Shown: positions 1 through 8,705, counted from the first letter of the stretch. The stretch is 64,000 bases of DNA from Streptomyces sp. NA02950 (GCF_013364155.1 NZ_CP054916.1:1983001-2047000); one strand, 5' to 3'. Numbers and translations are program-made. The notes: a model not told the origin generated them from the sequence alone.

Positions 1-349
1 GCACCCGGCGCCCGTCGATCTCCGCGAGCACGGTGGAGTGCCCCATCCAGGTCAGCCTCAGCCCCGAGGCCGGCGGGGCGGCCAGATCGGCGAGGGTGGT
101 CGGATGCACCGGTACCGGCCCGGCCGGGGCCCGGCGGATCCGCTCCTCCTTGCGGAAGTACGTGGGCAGGAACTTCAGCAGGGAGCCGGAGGGCGCGGTG
201 CGGGTGCCCTCCGGGTTGACGAACACGCCGTTCGCGAAGTTCGGCGAGCGGCGGATGCGCTCCATCCGCTCCCCGGCCGGATCCGCCCCGAAGGCGGCGG
301 GGCGCAGGGCGGCGGCGAGCCGGGAACGGTGCGGACGGGAGCCGGTCAC
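1..349 (-). CDS. Metallo-beta-lactamase-fold hydrolase, N-terminal part only
   Basis: The first 116 codons of a minus-strand gene that leaves the window at base 1. It starts at GTG (347-349) with an AGGAGG ribosome site at 354-359. The protein has a basic start, then a block reading PNFANGVFVNPEG, a segment around FLPTYFRKEERIRR, and ends in LRLTWMGHSTVLAEIDGRRV. This layout (leader, then a WxGHSTVLxE strand) is typical of the UlaG/NAPE-PLD-like branch of MBL-fold hydrolases. The metal-binding HxHxDH motif would lie beyond the edge, so activity cannot be judged. No signal peptide is visible. Confidence 0.75.
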   Translation of the reverse strand, partial: MTGSRPHRSRLAAALRPAAFGADPAGERMERIRRSPNFANGVFVNPEGTRTAPSGSLLKFLPTYFRKEERIRRAPAGPVPVHPTTLADLAAPPASGLRLTWMGHSTVLAEIDGRRV

Positions 350-425
350 GAGACCTCCTGGATGAGGGGACGGCGGATCACCCCACGGCCTGCGCTGCTG
401 CGCTGCCGTACGGCAATAACACAAC

Positions 426-1349
426 TCACTCGACGGGTGGTGTTGTTCCGGGCGCCGTGAAGGACAGCTGGAGGTGGTCCTCCAGCGGCCGGTATCCCAG
501 CCGCTGGTACAGGGCGTTGCTGGTGGGGTTGGCCAGATCGGTGAAGAGCAGCACCTCCTCGGCTCCCGTGGCCCGTGCCGCCCGGCTCACCGCGGCGGTG
601 ACGGCACCGGCGTAACCGCGTCCGCGCAGCTCGGGCGGGGTGTAGACATGGGAGACCCGGACCATGCCCGCCACCGTGCGGCTGACCGCCGCGGTCGAGA
701 CCGGCGCGCCGTCCACCTCCCAGAGGGTGACCCCACCGTGGCTGAGCCGGTCGTCCACCGTGCGGGAGACATCGCCCCTCAGCGCCCCGGTGTCCCGGGC
801 GAACCCGTCGTACCAGGTCAGCAGCAGCGCACGGTCGGCAGCGCCGGCCGCCCTGGCCCTCCCCGGCGGCGCGGGGCCGGGCGGGGTCAGGGCGCGCAGC
901 CGGTAGAGCCGGTGGGTCTGGTCCACCTCGGCGGCCGCCCCGGTGAGCCGCTCCCAGGCGGCGGCGAAGGTCTCGGCGGTCCGCCGTCCGGCGTTCACCC
1001 CGGTGACCGGCGGCGGCGGGCCGTCCTGTGCGTTCCGTTCCGCCAGGACGCGGGCCAGGGCCTTTGCGGCGTCGCCCGACAGCGGTGACAGCACCGGAGG
1101 GTAGGGCGGGGTGCACAGGAGCGCCCCCTCGACGGCCCCGCCCCCGTCACCGTCCCCGTCCCGTTCGGTCCCTGGTCCCGGCCGCCACCAGCCGTAGCGG
1201 GGCGGCAGCTCCCCGTACCGGTCGCTGCCCGCCGCCGCCAGCGAGGCGGCCACCGTCAGCAGCACGGTGTGCTCGGCCGGGCGCCCCCGCAGAAAGCCGC
1301 CCGCCGCGGTCCGGAACGTGTCGAGGTCATCCGTCGTGGTCCACGCCAT
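426..1349 (-). CDS. GNAT-family N-acetyltransferase
   Basis: A 307-residue protein. The last third is a GNAT acetyl-CoA-binding domain: a strand ending VSHVYTPPELRGRGYAG (the R/Q-x-x-G-x-G/A pyrophosphate loop is RGRGYA), then a helix and the NPTSNALYQRLGY motif that closes the fold. The first 180 residues are an alanine-rich regulatory or substrate domain common in actinobacterial relatives. The chosen ATG (1347-1349) has GGAG just upstream; the frame stays open upstream but has no comparable ribosome site. The acceptor substrate cannot be inferred. It diverges from the gene at 1546. Confidence 0.8.
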   Translation of the reverse strand: MAWTTTDDLDTFRTAAGGFLRGRPAEHTVLLTVAASLAAAGSDRYGELPPRYGWWRPGPGTERDGDGDGGGAVEGALLCTPPYPPVLSPLSGDAAKALARVLAERNAQDGPPPPVTGVNAGRRTAETFAAAWERLTGAAAEVDQTHRLYRLRALTPPGPAPPGRARAAGAADRALLLTWYDGFARDTGALRGDVSRTVDDRLSHGGVTLWEVDGAPVSTAAVSRTVAGMVRVSHVYTPPELRGRGYAGAVTAAVSRAARATGAEEVLLFTDLANPTSNALYQRLGYRPLEDHLQLSFTAPGTTPPVE

Positions 1350-1545
1350 GTGCTCCAGGCTGGCGCGGACTCCCCCGCGGGCGCACCCGGTTTTCCCGGC
1401 TCTCCGCCACCCGCCGGTGCGTACGCTGGAAGACGTGACGCGGCACACATCCGTCCATGTCACACCCGGCCCCGGGTGCTCCGTCGTACGGGTGGAAGGG
1501 CGGCAGCGACCGCCGCGGCACCAGCTCCATCCGGAGGCACCCGTC

Positions 1546-2139
1546 ATGTCACGTATCTCGCTCACTCCGCGCCGCACCCTCTTCTACCGCGTCATGGAGT
1601 GGTACTCGAAGCGCACCTACGGGAAGGTCCTCGACCCGGGCAAGGCGCTCGCCCACAACCAGCGGGTGCTGTTCACCTACACCCGCTTCGAGCAGTCGCT
1701 GAGCAAGTGGAACACCCTGGACCCCGGGCTCAAGGCACTCGCCGAGATGGCCTCGGCCGCCTCCATCGGCTGCTCCTGGTGCATGGACTTCGGCTACTGG
1801 GTCAGCCGTGGCCAGGGCATCGACGACCGCAAGCTGCACGATGTGCCGATGTGGCGGGAGAGCGACGTCTACACCGCGCTGGAGCGGGACGTCATGGAGT
1901 ACGCCGAGGCCATGACCGCCAACCCGCCCACCGTGGACGACGCCCTCGTCGAGCGGCTGCGCACCAACCTCGACGAGGCACAGCTGGTCGAGCTGACCGC
2001 GATGGTGGCGGTGGAGAACCTCCGCTCGCGGATCAACTCGGCGCTCGGCCTGACCAGTCAGGGCTTCAAGGACAGCTGTGACATCCCGGCCGCGGCTCAG
2101 GCTCCGGCCCCCGGCCGGGTCTCCCGCTCCGGCGCGTAG
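1546..2139 (+). CDS. Carboxymuconolactone decarboxylase family (AhpD-like) protein
   Basis: A 197-residue protein starting at ATG 1546 with GGAGG eight bases upstream. It contains the family signature around ASIGCSWCMDFGYWVSRGQG: a CxxC redox pair inside an alpha-helical alkylhydroperoxidase-like core. Family members act as peroxidases with reduced partners or as decarboxylases; the CxxC makes a redox role more likely here, but that is inference. The last 20 residues are low-complexity Ala/Pro. No redox partner gene is adjacent. It reads towards the minus-strand genes below 3.97 kb. Confidence 0.75.
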   Translation: MSRISLTPRRTLFYRVMEWYSKRTYGKVLDPGKALAHNQRVLFTYTRFEQSLSKWNTLDPGLKALAEMASAASIGCSWCMDFGYWVSRGQGIDDRKLHDVPMWRESDVYTALERDVMEYAEAMTANPPTVDDALVERLRTNLDEAQLVELTAMVAVENLRSRINSALGLTSQGFKDSCDIPAAAQAPAPGRVSRSGA

Positions 2140-2449
2140 CTGTCCGCGTTCGGACCGAAGGTCCAGGCGACCCCCTCCCGGACGGTCGACCCGCGGCGGC
2201 ACGCGCGGCCAGGAGGTGCGGTGCGTGCCGTCCGGCTCGGGGGTGGGGTTGCGGCAACTCCGGACCAGGCCCGACAAGGCCGACGCCTGCGCCGCCCCCG
2301 TTGCCGGGATGCCGCCGGCTCCGGCCAACTCCTCAGCCGATTGCCCCTGTCACCACGCAGACGGTCATCACCACGTCACCAGAGAGGTCAGGGAGGGGGT
2401 CTGCCCGGCGACGCCCGGCGCCTCTGCCGAAGCCCCGTATCACACCCTG
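2140..2449. other. Intergenic region between convergent genes
   Basis: Non-coding by codon bias in all frames. The only structure noticed is a small GGACC-GAA-GGTCC hairpin at 2152-2164 just after the stop of the AhpD-like gene, too weak to be called a terminator with confidence. Nothing else is seen. Confidence 0.4.
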
Positions 2450-2809
2450 TCAGCTCCTGCCGCCCACCCCGTCGTAGAGGCCGATGGGACCGTGCTTCGC
2501 GGGGTCCGGCGCCGCCGGGTCCGGCCGCCGGCGGGGCACCCGCACCAGACCCGGGTCGAGCAGCTCGACCCCGGCGAAGAACGGCAGGATCTCGTCGTGG
2601 CGGCGCGGGCTCAGCCGGGCGGTGGACTTCCGGTGGACCTCGTCGGCCACCTGGTCGCGGCCGTGGAAGCCGGTGGTGCCATGGCTGATGGCCAGCTGGC
2701 TGCCGGACGTCATCGACCGCGTCAGGGCGGTGACGATCCCGGCCGGGTCCCGGGCCGGATGCGGTCTGCTGGTATCGATCTCCTCGGCGGAGAGTCGCTG
2801 GTCGGTCAC
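2450..2809 (-). pseudogene. DUF574 SAM-dependent methyltransferase with an internal in-frame deletion
   Basis: A 119-residue reading frame with a good GTG start (2807-2809) and GAGGGGG upstream. Residues 1-20 (VTDQRLSAEEIDTSRPHPAR) match the usual N-terminus of DUF574 (Methyltransf_19) proteins, which normally continue into a YDYxLGGKDNF-type motif and a Rossmann SAM-binding domain. Here Arg20 is followed at once by DPAGIVTALTRSM, the start of the family's C-terminal third, which runs on through LAISHG, EILPFFAGVELLDPGLV and a GVGG end. About 150 residues including the SAM site are missing, so methyltransferase activity is not expected. It lies downstream of the DUF397 and XRE genes, the usual WhiJ-type arrangement. 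Confidence 0.7.
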
Positions 2810-2847
2810 ACGGTTCCCCCTCGGCCCCGGTGGGCCGCGCTCGGGCG

Positions 2848-3099
2848 TCACAGAAGCAGGAAGTCGGCCTCCCCGGCCTTCGCCCCCTGAATGAAGCGTT
2901 TCATCTCAAGGTGCGTGTAGATGAGTGCCGGGCCGTCGGGATCGGTCGACTGGCGCAGCGCCACCCGTCCGTCCTTGAGCCTCATCGCCTCGACGCAGCT
3001 TCCCCCATTGCCACCGCTCCACGGCTTGTGCCAGCCCTCGCTGCCGAGTTCCCTCGCCGGCATGCCGCTGTAGACGCGGTTCCCGCATATGCGATCCAT
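2848..3099 (-). CDS. DUF397 domain protein
   Basis: An 83-residue protein. The DUF397 core is clear: WHKPWSGGNGGSCVEAM, then RVALRQSTDPDGPALIYTHLEMKRFIQGAKAGEADFL. These small proteins are encoded next to XRE/DUF5753 regulators across Streptomyces (WhiJ/BldB-type loci) and are thought to modulate the partner regulator. ATG at 3097-3099 follows AAGGAG and sits 3 bp after the XRE stop codon, so the two are almost certainly co-translated. No transmembrane segment or signal peptide. Confidence 0.9.
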   Translation of the reverse strand: MDRICGNRVYSGMPARELGSEGWHKPWSGGNGGSCVEAMRLKDGRVALRQSTDPDGPALIYTHLEMKRFIQGAKAGEADFLLL

Positions 3100-3102
3100 C
3101 GT

Positions 3103-3969
3103 TCAGATCTCCTTGCGAATGCCACCCAGAATGGCCTGGGTGGTCTGTGCAGGCGCGGCCTGCGCGCACATCCGGTCCAGGGCCTCCAGGAACGCCGACA
3201 CATCATCGCGCTGGTCGAAGTAGGAGCCGCTGACCAGCGTCTCCGTGTACGCGATATCGGGCAGTTCCGGGATCGGGAACCGGAAGATATGGAAGGGTCC
3301 GTACATCGCCGGGTGCGGACCGGCGTCGAACGGCATGACCTGGAGTCTGATGTGAGGCGCCTCCGCGACGTCGATGAGGCGTGCGATCTGCGCACGCATG
3401 GTCTCGGACCCGCCGATGGGGCGGCGCAGCACCGTTTCGTCCATGACCACCCACAGCATCGGCGGGTTGTCCCGGGTCAGCAGTTCCTGGCGCTCCATCC
3501 GGAGGGCGACGTTGCGCTCGATCTCGGACTCGGGGGCGTGCGGCATACCGGCCCGCAGCACCGCGCGGGCGTAGTCCTCGGTCTGCAACAGCCCGGGGAT
3601 GTAGTGCGGCTCGTACGCCCGGATCAGATTGGCCTCGACCTCGAGGCTGACGAAGGTGTTGAACCACTCCGGCAGCACATCGCGGAACCGGTGCCACCAG
3701 CCGTTCTTGTTGGCCTCGCGCGCGAGCGCGAGAAATCCCTCCACCTCTTCGGGGTCGTCCACGCCATAGGTCCGCAGCAGCTTTTCGACGTACGGGATTT
3801 TCAGGCCGACTTCGGCCTTCTCCATACGGCGGATCGTGGCATGGGTGACGTCGAGGGCGCGGCCGGCCTGTTCGAACGACAGCCCGGCCTTCTCCCGAAG
3901 GTCCTGGAGCCGCTTGCCGAGCACGACCCGCAGGACGGTCGGAGCACCGCCCGCCCGCGCATCCGCCAC
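3103..3969 (-). CDS. XRE-family regulator with DUF5753 (WhiJ-like)
   Basis: A 288-residue DNA-binding protein. Residues about 14-75 form an XRE helix-turn-helix (LREKAGLSFEQAGRALDVTHATIRRMEKAE); the remainder is the DUF5753 domain, with the typical YEPHYIPGLLQTEDYARAVL and PFHIFRFP segments. WhiJ homologues repress development genes in Streptomyces and work with a small DUF397 partner, which is the next gene. GTG start at 3967-3969 with GGAGGGGG upstream. A 15-bp palindrome in the divergent intergenic space (4048-4062) is a likely operator, implying autoregulation. Confidence 0.9.
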   Translation of the reverse strand: MADARAGGAPTVLRVVLGKRLQDLREKAGLSFEQAGRALDVTHATIRRMEKAEVGLKIPYVEKLLRTYGVDDPEEVEGFLALAREANKNGWWHRFRDVLPEWFNTFVSLEVEANLIRAYEPHYIPGLLQTEDYARAVLRAGMPHAPESEIERNVALRMERQELLTRDNPPMLWVVMDETVLRRPIGGSETMRAQIARLIDVAEAPHIRLQVMPFDAGPHPAMYGPFHIFRFPIPELPDIAYTETLVSGSYFDQRDDVSAFLEALDRMCAQAAPAQTTQAILGGIRKEI

Positions 3970-4047
3970 TATCGTCCCCCTCCAAGTACCTTCACAGCAC
4001 AGCAGTCTGGCATGGGCTCAGCTTCTCGAACAGCCTGTGCTTTCGAT

Positions 4048-4062
4048 TCTGTAATTTACAGA
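4048..4062. promoter_or_regulatory. 15-bp palindrome, candidate operator of the XRE regulator
   Basis: The sequence TCTGTAATTTACAGA is a perfect inverted repeat around one central base. It is the most AT-rich stretch for several kilobases and lies between the divergent XRE gene and the HATPase gene. Its placement suggests an XRE/DUF5753-binding site controlling one or both; this is inferred from symmetry and position only. Confidence 0.45.
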
Positions 4063-4150
4063 TTGAACCTTGCCATGCGCGAGTCTCACAGAGCATAGTG
4101 TCGACGTGGCTCCTTCCTACGAGGCTCTCCGGTTAGGGCGCGGCGGCACC

Positions 4151-4546
4151 ATGGTCGCTTCGTGCCTCCAGGACGTGTTCTGTCTCCCGGCGCTGAGCGC
4201 CTCCGTCGCGGAGGCGAGACGGCAGGTGGTGTTCCGGCTGCGCTCATGGGGCGTGGGCCAGGACACCCTGGACAGTGCCGAGTTGGTGGTCTCCGAGCTG
4301 TTCACCAACGCCGTCCGCCACACCTCCAGCGAAGAGGTCCACTGTTCCTTGCAGCTGATAGGCAGGCGCCTGCGGCTGGAAGTGGCCGACCAGGGGTGCG
4401 CCCGGTCGGTGCCGCAGGCGCGGTCGGTCGGGGTGGACCAGGAGGGCGGCCGGGGGCTGATGCTGGTGGAGGCCCTGTCGGAAGCATGGGGGGTCCGGGC
4501 CGAACACGGCGGTACGGGCCGGGCCGTCTGGGCGTATCTGGTCTAG
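4151..4546 (+). CDS. HATPase domain protein, anti-sigma-factor kinase-like
   Basis: About 131 residues from ATG 4151. It has a GHKL ATPase fold: LDSAELVVSELFTNAVRHT (N box), LRLEVADQG (G1) and GGRGLMLVEALSEAWG (G2), then GGTGRAVWAYL at the end. Stand-alone domains of this kind in Streptomyces resemble SpoIIAB/RsbW anti-sigma kinases and usually sit in WhiJ/AbaA-like clusters, as here. In-frame upstream starts (TTG 4070, GTG 4100, GTG 4106) exist, but none has a convincing ribosome site, so the N-terminus is uncertain by up to 27 residues. Confidence 0.75.
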   Translation: MVASCLQDVFCLPALSASVAEARRQVVFRLRSWGVGQDTLDSAELVVSELFTNAVRHTSSEEVHCSLQLIGRRLRLEVADQGCARSVPQARSVGVDQEGGRGLMLVEALSEAWGVRAEHGGTGRAVWAYLV

Positions 4547-4631
4547 CACCGGCGGACCGCACGGAACGCCGCCGCACCACCACCGCACGCAGGGGCCGCA
4601 TCCGCGTCCGCACGGGACGAGCGGTGCCGAG

Positions 4632-4698
4632 GGAATAGGGACAGCGACAGCGCCGCCGCGATGAGAGCGCGGCGCCAACGGGGGTCTGCCCCTATTCC
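4632..4698. terminator. Nested hairpin between convergent genes, likely bidirectional terminator
   Basis: Outer arms GGAATAGGG (4632-4640) and CCCTATTCC (4690-4698) pair perfectly. An inner stem GCGCCGC (4650-4656)/GCGGCGC (4669-4675) lies between them. The structure sits between the ends of the HATPase gene (4546) and the GDSL gene (4710). There is no long T run, as is usual in Streptomyces. Confidence 0.45.
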
Positions 4699-4709
4699 TT
4701 CGGGACCAC

Positions 4710-5507
4710 TCAGGGCCGTAGCGGCAGCAGATCGGGACGCTTGGGTTCGACGTGGTCGCCCGAGGACTCCCCGCGCAACCGCCGTCCGATCCACGGCACC
4801 AGATACTCGCGCGCCCAGTGGATGTTGTCCCGGCGCACCTCGAACGCGCTGCGCTGTCCCTCCACCGGCCAGGGCTGGTCGGGGTCGGCGGGCACCTCGA
4901 GACCGAGCACCTGACCGGCCCGCAGCGCCACCCGGGTGTGCCCGTCGGGCGACAGATGGAGCCGGTCGTCGTCCCAGGCACGGCGGTCCTGGACCGAGCG
5001 GAGCGACCACAGGTCCAGCACCGGGCAGCCGTAGCGGTCGGCGATCGCCCGCACATGGGCGGTGTAGGTGGCGATCTTGCCGCGCAGATGACGGAGCACC
5101 GGTACGTCCCGGGTGTCGAAGCCGGTGCACACCATCACGGTGCCGACATGGGGCACCAGGCCGGCGACGGCGCTCTCGTAGCGGGCGGCCACATCGTCGG
5201 GGTCACTGCCGGGCCGCAGGATGTCATTGCCCCCGGCGCAGAAGGTGACCAGATCGGGGCCGAGCTCGATCGCGCGCGACACCTGCTCCTCGACGATCCG
5301 GTCGAGGAGCCGGCCGCGCACGGCGAGATTGGCGTAGCGGAAATCGTGCTGGGGCCGCTGGTCGGACAGCAGGACCGCGAGCCGGTCCGCCCAGCCCACG
5401 AACACCCCGTCAGGACCGGGGTCGCCGACGCCTTCGGTGAAGCTGTCGCCGACGGCTGTGTACGACCCGATCCCACCGTTGTTCACTATCTTCGAATCGT
5501 CTGCCAC
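4710..5507 (-). CDS. SGNH/GDSL hydrolase
   Basis: A 265-residue putative esterase. Block I is SYTAVGDSFTEGVGDP (nucleophile Ser in GDSFTEG, about residue 22), block II contains the NLAVRG glycine, block III is FCAGGNDI (oxyanion Asn), and block V is DRLHLSPDGH with the catalytic Asp and His. No signal peptide, so probably cytoplasmic. GTG start at 5505-5507; a GAGGTGA lies farther upstream than usual, so initiation is not certain, but no other start is available near block I. Substrate unknown. It lies 79 bp downstream of the GH36 gene on the same strand. Confidence 0.85.
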   Translation of the reverse strand: MADDSKIVNNGGIGSYTAVGDSFTEGVGDPGPDGVFVGWADRLAVLLSDQRPQHDFRYANLAVRGRLLDRIVEEQVSRAIELGPDLVTFCAGGNDILRPGSDPDDVAARYESAVAGLVPHVGTVMVCTGFDTRDVPVLRHLRGKIATYTAHVRAIADRYGCPVLDLWSLRSVQDRRAWDDDRLHLSPDGHTRVALRAGQVLGLEVPADPDQPWPVEGQRSAFEVRRDNIHWAREYLVPWIGRRLRGESSGDHVEPKRPDLLPLRP

Positions 5508-5586
5508 GTCAGGACATCATTCACCTCAGGACGTGACTTACGCCAACGTAACCAGGGGTTGACGTGTGGTGATGTATCCCACTGGC

Positions 5587-7686
5587 TCAGATGCGCCGTA
5601 GCTGGAATACGGCCGCGTCCAGGTCGCCGCGCAGCCCGGTCCGCAGTCCCCGGTGGAGGAGGACCGCGCCCCGGTGGACCTCTCCGGTGGCCTGGTCCTC
5701 GTAGCGCGCGGCCGGGTCCAGACCGCGCAGCCGCACCGGGGGCTGCGGCTCGCCGTAGTGCTGCGCGGGCAGCCAGGCCAGCACCACGGTCTCCTCACCG
5801 TGTACGTACTGGACGGCGCTGAGCCGGTCCCCGTCCGGAGGCCGCAGCCGGTACAGCTCGCCGTGCTGGACGACCGGCCGCACCCGCTTGTAGAGCGCCA
5901 CCCAGTCGCGGGCCTCGGTGCGTTCGGCCTCGCTCCACCGGGCCAGATCGCCGCCGATGCCCAGCACTCCGGCCATCGCGCTGACGAAGCGGAAGCGCAG
6001 CGAGGAGGTGCGGGCGTTACCCATGACGTTGGGGCTGTCGGTGACCCAGGCGGCCATCACCCGGGCCGGGTGCAGCTGGCCGAAACCGTGCTGGATGGCG
6101 AGCCGGTCCAGCGGATCGGTGTTGTCCGAGGTCCACACCTGGTCGGTGAGGCGCAGGACGCCCAGGTCGATCCGGCCGCCGCCGCCCGCGCAGGACTCGA
6201 AGGCGACCCCGGGGTGGGCCGCGCGCAGCCGCCCCAGCAGCTCGTACAGCCCGTGCACATGCTCGGTCCACAGCCGCTGCGGATAGCCGTCACCGGGCCA
6301 GCCGGCGTCGGAGAAGGACCGGTTGAAGTCCCACTTCACATAGTCGACGGGGGCGCTGCGCAGCAGGGCGTCCAGCCGCTCCCACAGATACGCGCGGACG
6401 TCGGGGCGGGCGAGGTTGAGCACCAGCTGATGGCGGAACTCGGTGCGTACGCGCCCCGGGTGGTGCTGCACCCAGTCGGGGTGGGCGCGGTAGAGATCGC
6501 TGTCGGCGTTGACCATCTCCGGCTCGACCCAGATGCCGAACCGCATACCGCGGGCGTGCACCTCGTCGGCCAGCGGTTTCAGCCCGCGCGGAAAGCGGTC
6601 CGGGTTGGGGGTCCAGTCGCCGAGCCCGGCCCGGTCGCCGGTCCGTGCCCCGAACCAGCCGTCGTCCACGACGAACAGCTCCACGCCCAGGTCGGCGGCG
6701 ACCCGGGCCAGCTCCAGCTGCTGCCCCTCGCCGACGTCGAACTCGGTGGCCTCCCAGGAGTTGTAGAGCACGGGCCGCGACGTCTCGGCGTCCGGGATGA
6801 CATGGGCGAGCTGCCAGGCGTGCCAGGCGCGGCTGGCGGCGCCGAAGCCGCCCTCGGTCCACAGCCCCGCGAAGACCGGGGTGGTGAAGGACTCCCCCGG
6901 TGCCAGCAGCAGCTGGCCGGAGTCGTCGTGGCCCACGCCGCCGACCGTCTGGACGGCTCCGTCGGACAGCTGCTGGACGGCGATCCGCCAGGATCCGGAC
7001 CAGGCGAGCGCACAGCTGTGGACCTCACCGCTCTCCTCGGTGGCGTCGCCGCCGTCCAGCGCGATCCAGGGCAGATGGTGGTGGCTGGTGTGGCCGCGGC
7101 GGCTGCCGATCACCTTCTCGCCGGGGGTGAGATCGGTCCGGGCGATCCGGCTCTCGGCCGCCCAGCGCCCGTACAGATGGGTCAGCCGCCAGCGGTCGCG
7201 GGCCGGCAGCGACCAGGCGGCGGAGTCGGCGCGCAGCAGCTCCAGCGGCGGGTGGTCCCCGGTACCGGTGTGGGTGAGGGTGGCCCAGCGCTCGAGGACG
7301 TCGCCGTCGTCCCGCATCCGGTAGTGCAGGGTGATCCCGAGGTGGTGCAGCGGATCGCGGAAGCGCAGCTGAAGGTCGCCGTCGCGCACGGCGCCGCGTT
7401 CGAAGCGCCACTGCGTACCGCGCAGCTCGGGGGTGCGCACCGACAGGGCGGGGCGGACGAAGCGGGGTCCGCCCTCGACCGGGTACTCCTCGCGGCCGTC
7501 CAGCGGGGATTCGAAGCCCCGCTCCGGAGGGCCGGGCTCGGCGGCGAGGGCTTCGGCGTCCTCGACCGCGATCCGCGGGCCCCAGTGGAGATGGAGCAGT
7601 TCATCGTGGTCGGTGAGGTGCAGGGCGTAGCTGCTGTGCCACCCCGACAGCACCCAGATCCGTCCGTTTCCGCCGATATCAATCAT
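5587..7686 (-). CDS. Alpha-galactosidase, glycoside hydrolase family 36
   Basis: A 699-residue intracellular enzyme that hydrolyses terminal alpha-galactosides. The first 300 residues are the beta-rich GH36 N-domain; the catalytic barrel follows with VVDDGWFG (about 339-346) and GIWVEPEMVN (384-393). The nucleophile Asp is in YVKWDFNRSF (D453) and the acid/base Asp in VWTSDNTDPLDR (D521); ESCAGGGGRID between them is also diagnostic. ATG 7684-7686 follows GGGGAA; a GTG directly before it is possible. No signal peptide. No sugar transporter is adjacent, so substrate uptake must be encoded elsewhere. Confidence 0.93.
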   Translation of the reverse strand: MIDIGGNGRIWVLSGWHSSYALHLTDHDELLHLHWGPRIAVEDAEALAAEPGPPERGFESPLDGREEYPVEGGPRFVRPALSVRTPELRGTQWRFERGAVRDGDLQLRFRDPLHHLGITLHYRMRDDGDVLERWATLTHTGTGDHPPLELLRADSAAWSLPARDRWRLTHLYGRWAAESRIARTDLTPGEKVIGSRRGHTSHHHLPWIALDGGDATEESGEVHSCALAWSGSWRIAVQQLSDGAVQTVGGVGHDDSGQLLLAPGESFTTPVFAGLWTEGGFGAASRAWHAWQLAHVIPDAETSRPVLYNSWEATEFDVGEGQQLELARVAADLGVELFVVDDGWFGARTGDRAGLGDWTPNPDRFPRGLKPLADEVHARGMRFGIWVEPEMVNADSDLYRAHPDWVQHHPGRVRTEFRHQLVLNLARPDVRAYLWERLDALLRSAPVDYVKWDFNRSFSDAGWPGDGYPQRLWTEHVHGLYELLGRLRAAHPGVAFESCAGGGGRIDLGVLRLTDQVWTSDNTDPLDRLAIQHGFGQLHPARVMAAWVTDSPNVMGNARTSSLRFRFVSAMAGVLGIGGDLARWSEAERTEARDWVALYKRVRPVVQHGELYRLRPPDGDRLSAVQYVHGEETVVLAWLPAQHYGEPQPPVRLRGLDPAARYEDQATGEVHRGAVLLHRGLRTGLRGDLDAAVFQLRRI

Positions 7687-7856
7687 CACACTTCCCCAAT
7701 TCTCAACAGGTGCCAACAGGATCGGGGAGGTGGCCCGGCGCGGCAATGCCCCTGCGCGCTTCCGCGGGACTGATTGCCCCAGGAATCCATGTCGTATGGT
7801 CGGCAGAGCCCGCCCCGCCGATCAGAGACCCGGGCGGCCGAACCCGAGGAGCTCCC

Positions 7857-8660
7857 GTGACGCAGCAGCCCCCGAAGGTCCCCCAGGCCGATCTGGTGGG
7901 GGTACGCAACTTTCGTGACCTGGGCGGTCTGCCGACCGCGGACGGCCGGCGGGTACGGCACGGCGTCCTGTTCCGCAGCGGCCATCTCGCCCATGCCACG
8001 GACGAGGACACCGTCTACCTCGACTCGCTGAAGCTGCACACGGTCTTCGACTTCCGCAACGCGGCCGACATCAAGCTGGAGGGGCCCGACGTCGCGCTGA
8101 AGGGCGTGCGCAACATCAATCTCCCGCTGTCCGACCCGGCCGACGGCGCCGGATTCTGGACGATGGTGCGCGAGGGCGACCTCAATACCCTGCGGAAGCT
8201 GCTGGACGAGGGGCGCGCCGCACAGCGGATGATCAATTCCTACCGGACCCTGCTCACCAACCGGCTCGGTGAGCACAGCCGGATGCTCAGCGCCATCGCG
8301 GAGGACAGTTCACCGGTGCTGATGCACTGTTCCGCGGGCAAGGACCGGGCGGGTCTGTCGATCGCGGTGACCCTGCTCGCCCTCGGGGTGGAACGGGAGG
8401 TGATCGAGGCCGACTACCTGGAGTCGGCAGCCGCCCACCGCCGTTACAAGATCTGGCGCAAGGGCGGGGGCGCGGACACCATGTCGCCGGAGGTGCTGGC
8501 GCTGCTCCTCCCGCTGTTCGACGCCCGCCTGGAATACCTGGCGGCCGCCTTCACCACGATCGAGGAGACCTGGGGCGACACCGAGCGCTATCTCACCGAG
8601 GGGCTCGGGCTCACCGCCCCGCAGCGCGAACGGCTGCGGGAGCGGCTGCTCACCGACTGA
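7857..8660 (+). CDS. Tyrosine-protein phosphatase (Y_phosphatase3 family)
   Basis: A 267-residue phosphatase. The N-terminal NFRDLGGLPTADGRRVRHGVLFRSG is the family hallmark, and the P-loop is HCSAGKDRAGLS with Cys158 and Arg164 (CX5R). The KDR arrangement is typical of bacterial PtpB-like enzymes with dual protein/phosphoinositide activity. GTG 7857 follows GAGGAG. No secretion signal. It is divergent from the GH36 gene; no kinase is adjacent. Confidence 0.88.
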   Translation: MTQQPPKVPQADLVGVRNFRDLGGLPTADGRRVRHGVLFRSGHLAHATDEDTVYLDSLKLHTVFDFRNAADIKLEGPDVALKGVRNINLPLSDPADGAGFWTMVREGDLNTLRKLLDEGRAAQRMINSYRTLLTNRLGEHSRMLSAIAEDSSPVLMHCSAGKDRAGLSIAVTLLALGVEREVIEADYLESAAAHRRYKIWRKGGGADTMSPEVLALLLPLFDARLEYLAAAFTTIEETWGDTERYLTEGLGLTAPQRERLRERLLTD

Positions 8661-8677
8661 CACGAACACTGCCGCAG

Positions 8678-8698
8678 GGGCCGGGGGTTGCCCGGCCC
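8678..8698. terminator. GC-rich hairpin between convergent genes
   Basis: GGGCCGGG (8678-8685) and CCCGGCCC (8691-8698) form a perfect 8-bp stem with a 5-base loop. It lies exactly between the ends of the phosphatase gene (8660) and the serpin gene (8706), so it may stop transcription from both sides. Confidence 0.5.
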
Positions 8699-8705
8699 GC
8701 CCGGC

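Noticed and set aside
2221..2688. Plus-strand frame in the gap after the AhpD-like gene
   Set aside because: Arg/Pro-rich with no ribosome site; the opposite strand holds the DUF574 remnant.
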